From DASWOJ01 sp964250755 (lineage in GTDB: Bacteria; Pseudomonadota; Alphaproteobacteria; Acetobacterales; Acetobacteraceae): a stretch of DNA of 64,000 bases. The notes below the pieces were generated by a model that did no database searches, had not been told where the DNA came from, and saw nothing but the letters and a program-made list of their open reading frames with translations. The position numbers and the translations under genes are program-made. This document shows positions 45,432 to 52,956 of this stretch, one piece after another; the first letter of the stretch is position 1, and every line of letters starts with the position of its first letter. The stretch covers positions 1-64,000 of the forward strand of contig CAXUHB010000022.1 in NCBI GenBank assembly GCA_964250755.1. Reading direction: 5' to 3'.

Positions 45432-45559
45432 ACAACTCGCCTGCACCGTGGCAGATCGAGCTTTACTTGTCCAATGTCGGCAGCGCAACCTGTTGACGTC
45501 GGCGTTGGGCTTGATGGAAGAAGGCCGTCTGGCGCACTTCGGATGTTAAGGCTGCTATC

Positions 45560-46015
45560 ATGACGCCTACACCCGCTGTTTCACACCGCGACAACCCGCG
45601 CTTGAGAGCGGAATTGGTGCAACGGTTGCAGCCAATGCTGACGATGCCGGAGAGCATGGCACCGCCGCGCTGGGTTGCAGCAGAGCTGCGCGAGGGTAGT
45701 GGCCGCCTAGCCGGCGGCGGCTTGGGCCTGACTACCGGTCTTTGGCTATCCATCGAACTGCTATGGGTGCATGAGGAAGGGCGGCGGCAGGGGCTGGGCA
45801 AAACTCTTGTCCAACTGATTGAAGTGGAAGCTATGGCCAGAGGATGTATAGGTTCATATGTCGAGACAAGCTCCAGGGTGGCACTCCTGTTTTACAGAGA
45901 GTCTGGCTACCGCACGAAGCTGGTCAGGGAGGAAGCGGAGCCGGGATTGGTGCGATACACGTTGCAAAAGCGTTTTCAGCCCGCAGCGTCTGCAGATCGG
46001 CCTGAGCGAAAGTGA
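45560..46015 (+). CDS. GNAT family N-acetyltransferase in the effector island
   Basis: A 151-residue acetyltransferase with the acetyl-CoA loop in WVHEEGRRQGLGKTLVQLIEVEA and a closing ARGCIGSYVETSSRVALLFYRESGY. It lies between the immunity gene and the vgrG remnant, 128 bp after the former, where the spacer holds no gene. It may be cargo of the same exchange event. No antitoxin-like partner is next to it, so a TacT-type toxin is unlikely. Confidence 0.88.
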   Translation: MTPTPAVSHRDNPRLRAELVQRLQPMLTMPESMAPPRWVAAELREGSGRLAGGGLGLTTGLWLSIELLWVHEEGRRQGLGKTLVQLIEVEAMARGCIGSYVETSSRVALLFYRESGYRTKLVREEAEPGLVRYTLQKRFQPAASADRPERK

Positions 46016-46055
46016 CTTGCGTGAGAATGGAGTGGCTATACGCCCAAGCCGGGCA

Positions 46056-46598
46056 CACGACCAAGGTGGGGCAATAACCAGACCGAGCGTGTGGACCAGC
46101 ACCAGGTGCAGTCGGTCAGCGGCAACCGCAGCGTCGAGGTCGCCGGCAACCAGAAGCACGAGGTCGGCGGGTCCATGATCCTCACCGTGGGTGGAACGGG
46201 GCTTTCGGCGCTGGCAGCGGCGCTGCCGGTGGCCGGCTTGGCCGGCCACACGGCGGGGCTGCTTGGGCAGGCGCACGCGCACGCGGGCACCGGGGACGGG
46301 ACGGGGTGCCGATAACCATCGCCCCCTCGGCGCCGGGCTTCCTGTCCGGCGCCGAGCTTGGGGCGAGGCAGGGCGTTGTGGCCGGATCCAGCCCTCGGGC
46401 AGACGCGGGCGGGGCACTGACGGGCGCGGGCGGCGGCGTAGGCCAGGCAGTGGCCGGGCTGTTCGGCATGTCAGGAGGATGAACACTGTCGTGCGCGCGT
46501 TCCGCAACGACACCGCAAGCGTGGCCAGCACGGAACAGGTGGGAAGCTACAAAAAGGTCGGCGTGGGCGACCTGCTGGTGATTGAGGTCGGGGCGTCC
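46056..46598 (+). pseudogene. Decayed 3' region of a second vgrG
   Basis: From 46056 the sequence parallels the intact vgrG from 42421 onward: THTTKVG-like, DQHQVQSVSGNRSVEVAGNQKHEVGGSM, the Ala/Gly-rich insert, GARQGVVAGSSPRADAGGAL, VAGLFGMSGG and VASTEQVG. The frame is broken by an extra G near 46070, a deletion with a stop near 46314, and another break near 46480. The upstream gp27/gp5 part is missing. It ends where the IS remnant begins. It is a trace of a former tandem vgrG module. Confidence 0.92.
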
Positions 46599-47051
46599 AA
46601 GAGCGCCCAACGGAACCGTTCGATTTGGTTGAAGCAGACGAGGGCGCATCCGAGGAGGGTGAAGGCGAGGTGAAAGTCCTCCCGCTCCTCATAGCGCACG
46701 GCCAGGCGGCGGAAGCGGGCCATTCAGGCGTGGGTGCGCTCCACGGCCCGGCGGTGGCGGCCCACACGCCCGACTGCCGCCAGGCGTGCAGCCGACGCCA
46801 GCAGGTCATGCCGAATCCGCACCCCATTCTGGCAGGCAAGCACTCCCAGGGCAGGCCGGTCCTGACCACGAACAGGATGTCGGTCAGCGCCGCACGGTGC
46901 GGTGCCGGCAGGCGGCCCCCTTGGACTGGGGCGGCAAGGGCGGCAGCAGCGGCGCGACGTGGTCCCACAACTCGTCAGTCGGCAAAGGCTCGGCCACGCC
47001 ACCCAGATGAGCACCAAGCTACTCAGGCCCTAGGTTGTACTAGGCGCTCTT
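46599..47051 (-). mobile_element. Degenerate, internally deleted IS5-type element
   Basis: A perfect 9-bp inverted repeat (aagagcgcc at 46599-46607 and its complement at 47043-47051) bounds a 453-bp element. On the minus strand it encodes the start of an IS5-family transposase (DELWDHVAPLLPPLPP, then after a frameshift near 46918 ALTDILFVVRTGLPWECLPARMG), joined directly to its end (VERTHA, then a TGA at 46726-46724 in place of the expected Trp, then ARFRRLAVRYEEREDF). The central DDE catalytic region is gone. The element cannot move by itself. It lies between the vgrG remnant and the YbdK-type gene, overlapping the latter's stop codon. Confidence 0.88.
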
Positions 47052-48174
47052 AAGTGATCCCCGCAGTGGCCCCGGCCAGCCAGTCCACCACGGCGCTGAG
47101 ACCCTCCCGCTCGCCCAGTCCCCGGCCGCGCGCCTCGGCTAGGATGGCATGTTGCCGGTCCGCGCCCGTGCCGTCCGCAACGATCCCGCGCACCGCGGCA
47201 ACCTCGTCCGCGCAGCCCAGCGCGTCCGCGTCTTCCGCGACCAGGCCCAGCACCGCATCAAGGCAGGCAGCGAACGGCACCGCGCTGCCTGCCTCGGCGT
47301 CGATCAGCTCGGCACGCACCCCGTCGCGCTGCGCGCGCCACAGGTTCTCGGCGGCAATGGCGCGCGAGGCCCCGGTCAGCCGTCCGTTCCAATCCGGCCG
47401 GCGGTTCGCCAGGCGCACCAGGCAGCGGTAAAGCGCCGCGATCGCCAGCGTGTGCCCCAACAAGGGGCAACTATCGGCAATGCGCAGCTCCAGCGTCGGG
47501 TAGCGCACGGACGGACGAAGCGTCCACCACAGGAAGCTCGCGTCCGCTATCGCCCCGGCCCGGGTCATGACCTCTACAAAGCGGTCGTAGTCCCCTGGCC
47601 CGTCGAACAGGTCGGGCAGCCCTGTGCGCGGCATCTCGCCGAAGGCGGACAGGCGGTAGCCCGCCATCCCCGTCGCGCGCCCCTGCCAGAACGGCGACGA
47701 CACGGACAGCGCCAGCAGCAGCGGCGTCGCGGGCAGCAGCCGGTTCATCAGGTCCACCCGGGCCTCGGGCCGCGGCACCTCCACGTGGACGTGCATGCCG
47801 CACACCACGTTGCGGCGGCCCAGCATCCTGAGCTCGCGCATGATGCCCTCATAGCGGTCCTTCTGCGTGATGGCCTGCCGCGCCCAGCGTGCCACCGGGT
47901 GGGTGCCGGACGCGAACACCAGCACGCCGTGGTCCCGGCCCACCCCGGCCAGGCCGGCGCGCAGGCCGCCCAGGACGCTGCGGGCCTCGGCGAAGCTGGT
48001 GGACGGCGGCGTGGACACCTCGACCTGCGACTGCAGCAGCTCGCGCTCCACTGCCGGCAAGTGCGCGCGCGCGGCGGCGTGGAACGCGGCGACGGTGCGC
48101 CGCGGCGTGCCGCGCGTGGCAGCGTCCGCAAGGAAGTACTCCTCCTCGATGCCAAACTGGTAATTCGCGCCCAC
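47050..48174 (-). CDS. YbdK-type carboxylate-amine ligase (GCS2 family)
   Basis: A 374-residue member of the glutamate-cysteine ligase 2 family, which joins a carboxylate to an amine (weak gamma-glutamyl-cysteine ligase activity in E. coli YbdK). NYQFGIEEEYFL at the N-terminus holds the metal-binding Glu cluster; HVHVEVP and SVRYPTLELRIADSCP are other family blocks. GTG 48174 is chosen because GGAGG lies five bases before it; GTG 48210 would add 12 residues. The TAA stop lies in the end of the IS remnant. No gene is seen in 48175-48333. Confidence 0.92.
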   Translation of the reverse strand: MGANYQFGIEEEYFLADAATRGTPRRTVAAFHAAARAHLPAVERELLQSQVEVSTPPSTSFAEARSVLGGLRAGLAGVGRDHGVLVFASGTHPVARWARQAITQKDRYEGIMRELRMLGRRNVVCGMHVHVEVPRPEARVDLMNRLLPATPLLLALSVSSPFWQGRATGMAGYRLSAFGEMPRTGLPDLFDGPGDYDRFVEVMTRAGAIADASFLWWTLRPSVRYPTLELRIADSCPLLGHTLAIAALYRCLVRLANRRPDWNGRLTGASRAIAAENLWRAQRDGVRAELIDAEAGSAVPFAACLDAVLGLVAEDADALGCADEVAAVRGIVADGTGADRQHAILAEARGRGLGEREGLSAVVDWLAGATAGIT

Positions 48175-48333
48175 GACGTCCTCCGTGCCTGACCCGGCAA
48201 GTGGAAGCACGATCAGGACGCAAACGCGATCCGCATCGGCCTTGTGTCCGGCTCTGGCCGATACCGGATTGGCGGCTTTGGCATGACAGGCACAGGACAG
48301 CAGACCTTTGCAATTGCAGCTGCGGCGCAGTTC

Positions 48334-49350
48334 CTACATTTCGCCACTGGCCAGGCTACGCCAGTGTTCTGCATTGACCGATCCGGCCGGCACCTGTCCG
48401 CCCAGGATCGCTTGGACTTGCCTTACCGTTTCCAGAGCCTGATGCTCGGCAGCGGGCCGGGTCAGCCCGCCGATGTGAGGCGTCGCCAGCACATCCGCTC
48501 GTAAGGCGAGTGCGCGTGTGGGCATCTGGTCGGGATCACGCCCGACATCCAGCGCCGCGCCCCCGAGCTGACCACTGTCCAGGGCGCGGACCAGGGCTGC
48601 CTCGTCCAGCAGGTCGCCGCGGGATGCATTGACCAGCAACGCACCCCGGCGCATGAGCGCAAGGGCCGCGTCGTCCAGGAGGTTTTCCGTTTCCGCATTG
48701 GCCACTGCCAGGCACACCACGATGTCGGACTGTCCCAGAAGCTCCGTCAGTGGCAGTTGCGCGACCCCATCCCGGTCTACCGTTGCGTAGGGATCGGATA
48801 CAAGGACGGTCGCGCCCAGAACATGCATAAGCTCCGTCAGTCGCTGCCCGATCGCGCCATAGCCGATGATGCCGACGCTGGACCCGGCGATCTGCCGGCC
48901 CATCCGTGCCGGCGGGCGCCGCCCGGCCCGGCTGTCCGCCACCGAAGCGGAGACCGAGCGGCACAGGTCGATCGTGAGGCCCAGTACCAGCTCGCACACT
49001 GCATCCACAAAACCCGGCGAGGCCTGGGTCACCAGCACTCCGTGCGCTGAAGCCGCCGCCACGTCCACCGTGCGGATGTCCACGGCGCCGCGAACAAAGG
49101 CGGTCAGCCCGGGCAGCGCCGCAAATAGCGCGGCCGGGGCCGGCACCGCGCGGTCGGCGACGATGATCCGGACCCCAGCCGCCGCGCGGATCAGCGCGTC
49201 GCCCTCCAGAGCCTGCCCGGTCTCGTTCAGCCGCACCGGTCCGAGCGCGCGCAGGCCCGACAGCGCACGTTCGCCGTAGTAGAGCGCACGGGCCTCGTCG
49301 GAGTGAGTCAGCAGGATCAGGGCTTGGCCCCGCTCACCTCGGCGAGCCAC
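48334..49350 (-). CDS. D-isomer 2-hydroxyacid dehydrogenase
   Basis: A 338-residue NAD(P)-dependent dehydrogenase. The Rossmann motif is VGIIGYGAIGQRL; the catalytic Arg is in VNASRGDLLDE and His in TPHIGGLT. The acidic partner region reads DVGRDPDQMP, a subfamily variant of DVFEPEP. The GTG start at 49350 overlaps the 3' end of the ABC binding-protein gene by 34 bp, so it is probably the second gene of that unit. It may act on the compound imported by the transporter (inference). Confidence 0.9.
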   Translation of the reverse strand: MARRGERGQALILLTHSDEARALYYGERALSGLRALGPVRLNETGQALEGDALIRAAAGVRIIVADRAVPAPAALFAALPGLTAFVRGAVDIRTVDVAAASAHGVLVTQASPGFVDAVCELVLGLTIDLCRSVSASVADSRAGRRPPARMGRQIAGSSVGIIGYGAIGQRLTELMHVLGATVLVSDPYATVDRDGVAQLPLTELLGQSDIVVCLAVANAETENLLDDAALALMRRGALLVNASRGDLLDEAALVRALDSGQLGGAALDVGRDPDQMPTRALALRADVLATPHIGGLTRPAAEHQALETVRQVQAILGGQVPAGSVNAEHWRSLASGEM

Positions 49351-50909
49351 CCAGCGGCAGTCAGCGGAAAACGGCCCACGCTGTCGCGCACCGCCACCTG
49401 GTAGATCGGCTGGAACAGGATCACCAGGTTCGCCTGATCAACCAGCTTCTCCTGGAACTCGATCCACAGCTGTGCCTGCCGGTCCCGGTCGGGTTCGGCG
49501 GTCGCAGCACCGACCAGCTTCAGCACCTCGTCGGATGGTGTCCAATGCACCCGCTTGGCCACGCGCTGGGTTGCAGCCCCGGCCCAAAGGTAGTTGTTCA
49601 CCGCCGGCGGGTTCCAGAAGGTGATTACCGACGTCGCCTTGCCGCCGATGTACTGGGTCCGCATGTTGACTTGGTCCATTGGGTTGAGCTTGGCGCGGAT
49701 GCCCACGCGGGCCAGGTCCGATTGCAGCTTCTGCGCAATAATGCCGTAGCTGATGCCGTTGACCACCGCCTGGCCGTAGCTCAGTTCGAACTCGAACCCG
49801 TCTGGCAGTCCGGCCTTTTGCAGCAACTGCCGGGCCAGGGCCAGGTCCTCTTTCGGGGCCAGCCGGTCCGCATCTGCCTGCGTGGAGCCGAGGACGCCAA
49901 CCGGCAGGAAGGAGGCCGGGCGTGTCGCCTCGCCGCCCAGCAGCTTGGTGCGGATGCCGTCGTAGTCCACCGCGTGGCTGATCGCCTGCCGGGCTTCCTT
50001 GACCGCGAGCGCCTTGTTGAGCTCCGCGTCCTGTGTCAATGCCAGGTAAACAAAGTCCAGGCTTTCCAGCTTCTCGACCCGGATCTGCTTGTCGGCCTTC
50101 AGGCTGTTGATCTGCTCCGGGATCAGGTTGAACGCCACGTCCACGTCGCCGCGCTGCACCGCCAGCAGCTGGGCCGCGCTGTCAGGGATGTGCCGGATCA
50201 CCACGCGGGCATAGGGTGAGGCGCCGCGCCAGGAGTTCGGGTTGCGCGCCAGCTGGATCTGCGCGTTGCGCGCCCAGCCCGTGACCATGTAGGCCCCGGT
50301 GCCGGCCGTGTGCACGTTCAGCCAGTCTGTCGCCTTGTCGGATGCGTCCGTGGTGCCGCCCTGCGCCATCACCGTCTTGCGGTCCAGGATGCCGAAGCCG
50401 GGCGCGGCCAGGATGTCGAGAATCGGCTCGGCCGGCACCTTGAGCATGATGTCAACCGTAAGGGGGTCCACCACGGTCACCGCCGACACGTTGCCGATGT
50501 AGAAGGCGGTCTGGTCCTTGATCCCCTGGATGCGGTCGAAGGTCCACTTCACGTCGTCCGCGGTCATGGGGTTGCCGCTGGAGAACTTGACGTCGGGCCG
50601 CAGGGTGAAGCGCCAGCCCTGGCCGTCTGCGGTGCGCGCCCATTTCGTCGCCAGCATGGGTTTCGGCGTGGTGTACTCGCCGGGATCAAGCGTCACCAGC
50701 GTGTCGTAGCAGGCTGCGAGCGTGAGCGGCGGCGAGTAGTTGTTCTGTTTGGCCGGATCGAGCGTCACGGTGTCGCCGATGTCGAGCCCGATCACCAGCA
50801 CGTCCTTGCGCCCCTGCGCCCGCGCGGCCCCGGCCGGCGCGGCGCCCGCCAGCGCGCCCCCGACCAGCAGTTTCGATAACGCACGCCGGCTGACGTTCGA
50901 GACGGTCAT
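49317..50909 (-). CDS. ABC transporter substrate-binding protein, family 5 (peptide/opine type)
   Basis: A 530-residue periplasmic protein with a Tat-like signal (SRRALSKLLVGGALAGAAPAGAARA). The family 5 signature follows: LDPAKQNNYSPPLTLAACYDTLV, WRFTLRPDVKFSSGNPMTADDVKWTFDR. It binds peptides or similar solutes for the permeases encoded divergently at 51068. The ATG at 50909 is preceded by GGGGGAAG. Unusually the binding-protein gene faces away from the permease/ATPase genes. Confidence 0.93.
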   Translation of the reverse strand: MTVSNVSRRALSKLLVGGALAGAAPAGAARAQGRKDVLVIGLDIGDTVTLDPAKQNNYSPPLTLAACYDTLVTLDPGEYTTPKPMLATKWARTADGQGWRFTLRPDVKFSSGNPMTADDVKWTFDRIQGIKDQTAFYIGNVSAVTVVDPLTVDIMLKVPAEPILDILAAPGFGILDRKTVMAQGGTTDASDKATDWLNVHTAGTGAYMVTGWARNAQIQLARNPNSWRGASPYARVVIRHIPDSAAQLLAVQRGDVDVAFNLIPEQINSLKADKQIRVEKLESLDFVYLALTQDAELNKALAVKEARQAISHAVDYDGIRTKLLGGEATRPASFLPVGVLGSTQADADRLAPKEDLALARQLLQKAGLPDGFEFELSYGQAVVNGISYGIIAQKLQSDLARVGIRAKLNPMDQVNMRTQYIGGKATSVITFWNPPAVNNYLWAGAATQRVAKRVHWTPSDEVLKLVGAATAEPDRDRQAQLWIEFQEKLVDQANLVILFQPIYQVAVRDSVGRFPLTAAGWLAEVSGAKP

Positions 50910-50968
50910 GTTGCTTCCCCCAGGCACGCGGCCATTCCGCCGCTGTTGAACGGGACGCTACGGAGGAA

Positions 50969-50996
50969 TTGACGCGGTGTCACCTCGCTTCATAAC
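50969..50996 (+). promoter_or_regulatory. Candidate promoter of the permease/ATPase unit
   Basis: In the 158-bp divergent gap between the binding-protein and permease genes, TTGACG (50969-50974) and CATAAC (50991-50996) are 16 bp apart and about 70 bp before the permease ATG. The match to a sigma70 promoter is moderate (5/6 and 4/6). Confidence 0.35.
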
Positions 50997-51067
50997 TTCA
51001 ACGCCAACGCTGCACGCCAAACGCAGTCGATGGAAACGGCTGCCAGACAGCCGGGAGGGAACGGCTG

Positions 51068-52078
51068 ATGCTGCGGTTCATCGCGTCCAGGGTCGCCACC
51101 GTGCTGGGCATGGCGGTGCTCGCCACCCTGGTCATCTTCCTGATCGCCAACACCGTTCCCGGCGATCCCGTGCTCGCCCAGCTCGGCGACCAAGCGGCAT
51201 CCGATCCCGCCTTCGTCGCCCGGTGGCGCCACGAGTTCGGCCTCGACCTGCCGCTGTGGGAGCGCTACTTCGTGTTCCTGCGCGGCCTGCTGCACGGCAA
51301 CCTCGGCGTCTCCATCACCTCGCACCGGCCCGTCCTGCTCGACATCACGGACTACGCGCCGGCCACTCTTGAGCTGGCGACGCTCGCTTTCATCGTGTCC
51401 CTCCTCGTCGGCATCCCGCTCGGCATCCTGGCGGCGGTGAAGCGTGACACCTGGCTCGACCACCTGGCGCGCATCGTGTCCCTGATGGGCGTGTCCGCGC
51501 CCACTTTCTGGCTCGCCTTCATCGTCCTTGCCGTCTTCTACGGCCAGTTGAACTGGGCGCCCGGCCCGGGCCGCCTGGACCCGATCAGCTTCCCGCCCGA
51601 GAACGGCACCGGCTTCCTGCTCTGGGACTATGCCGCGGCCGGTGACTGGGACGGGCTGCGCGACGCCGCGGCCCACCTCGTGCTGCCCGTCATCGTGCTT
51701 GCGGCCGCCACGCTGGGACTGATCACCCGCACCACGCGCGCTTCCATGTTGGAGTGCCTGCGCCAGGATTACGTCCGCATGGGCCGGGCCAAGGGGCTGC
51801 GGGAAAAGGCGGTGGTGGTCGGCCACGTGCTGCCGAACGCCATGATCCCGATCGTGACGCTTGGCGGGCTGGCCTATGCCAACCTGCTCACCGGCGCCGT
51901 GATGACTGAAACCGTGTTCTCCTGGCCCGGCCTGGGCCGCTACACCTTCCAAAGCGCCGCCACGCTCGATTTCCCGGCCATCATGGGCATCACCCTGATC
52001 GTCGCCATGGTATACCTGGTCATCAACCTGCTGATCGACCTCAGCTACGCCCTGCTGGACCCGCGGGTAAGGACATGA
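51068..52078 (+). CDS. ABC permease, DppB/OppB type
   Basis: A 336-residue inner-membrane permease. LRFIASRVATVLGMAVLATLVIFLI is the first helix; the family loop DPVLAQLGDQAASDP and the EAA-type motif YVRMGRAKGLREKAVVVGHVLPNAMIPIVT contact the ATPase. Six helices. GGGAGGG lies before the ATG. Its stop overlaps the next permease start (ATGA). Confidence 0.95.
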   Translation: MLRFIASRVATVLGMAVLATLVIFLIANTVPGDPVLAQLGDQAASDPAFVARWRHEFGLDLPLWERYFVFLRGLLHGNLGVSITSHRPVLLDITDYAPATLELATLAFIVSLLVGIPLGILAAVKRDTWLDHLARIVSLMGVSAPTFWLAFIVLAVFYGQLNWAPGPGRLDPISFPPENGTGFLLWDYAAAGDWDGLRDAAAHLVLPVIVLAAATLGLITRTTRASMLECLRQDYVRMGRAKGLREKAVVVGHVLPNAMIPIVTLGGLAYANLLTGAVMTETVFSWPGLGRYTFQSAATLDFPAIMGITLIVAMVYLVINLLIDLSYALLDPRVRT

Positions 52079-52956
52079 GCGCCACAACCGCGGCCCTGCT
52101 TCCGGCCGGCGCTGGGCCTGGCCGCCTCGCCCGCGCCCGGAGCTGGCGCCGCCGCTACGGCATGCCCGCGCTGGGCGGGATGATCGTGCTTGCCTGGCTT
52201 GTGCTGGCGCTCGCCGCCCCGCTGGTGGCGCCCTACGCACCCGATGCGGTGGACGTGACGGTCCGCCTGCAGCCGCCCAGCGCGGTGCATTGGCTGGGCA
52301 CGGACGAGCTGGGCCGGGACGTGCTCAGCCGACTCATCTACGGGGCTCGGGTTTCCATGCTTACCGGCGTCGTCGTGGTGGCCGTGGGCGGATTGGTCGG
52401 CACCCTGGTCGGCGGGATCGCGGCCTATGCCGGGGGCTGGGTGGAAAGCGTGCTGATGCGTTTTACAGACCTGGTGCTCTGCTTTCCGCCCATCATCCTG
52501 GCGCTGGCCATCGCCGCGGCGCTGGGCATCGGCACCACCAACACCATCATCGCCATGCTCGTGGTCTGGTGGCCGAAGTTCGCGCGCCTGGCCCGCTCCC
52601 TGGTGCTGCAGCAACGGGCTAGGGAATATGTCGAGGCTGCAATAATCGCGGGATACAGTCCCGCGCGCATCCTGGGCCGCCATATCATCCCCAACGCTGT
52701 CGGCCCGCTGGTCGTGCTTCTGACGCTCGATGTCGGCAACGCCATCATCACGTTTGCTGGGCTGTCCTTCCTCGGGCTGGGTGTGGTGCCGCCCACCGCG
52801 GAATGGGGTGCCATGGTGGCCGAAGGCCGGCAGCTGGTGCAGCAATGGTGGGTCGCGGCTTTTCCCGGCTTCGCCATCCTCAGCATCGTTCTAGGTTTCA
52901 ACTTCTTCGGGGACGGTGTGCGGGACTGGCTCGACCCGAAGGCGGGCATCCGATGA
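52075..52956 (+). CDS. ABC permease, DppC/OppC type
   Basis: A 293-residue partner permease. The N-terminal tail and first helix (GGMIVLAWLVLALAAPLVAPYAPDAV) precede HWLGTDELGRDVLSRLIYGARVS, a family hallmark. The EAA loop reads YVEAAIIAGYSPARILGRHIIPN. It overlaps both neighbours by four bases, so the three genes are tightly co-translated. Confidence 0.95.
   Translation: MSATTAALLPAGAGPGRLARARSWRRRYGMPALGGMIVLAWLVLALAAPLVAPYAPDAVDVTVRLQPPSAVHWLGTDELGRDVLSRLIYGARVSMLTGVVVVAVGGLVGTLVGGIAAYAGGWVESVLMRFTDLVLCFPPIILALAIAAALGIGTTNTIIAMLVVWWPKFARLARSLVLQQRAREYVEAAIIAGYSPARILGRHIIPNAVGPLVVLLTLDVGNAIITFAGLSFLGLGVVPPTAEWGAMVAEGRQLVQQWWVAAFPGFAILSIVLGFNFFGDGVRDWLDPKAGIR

Noticed and set aside
45560..46015. 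GNAT as a TacT-type toxin of a toxin-antitoxin pair
   Set aside because: No small DNA-binding antitoxin gene adjoins it.
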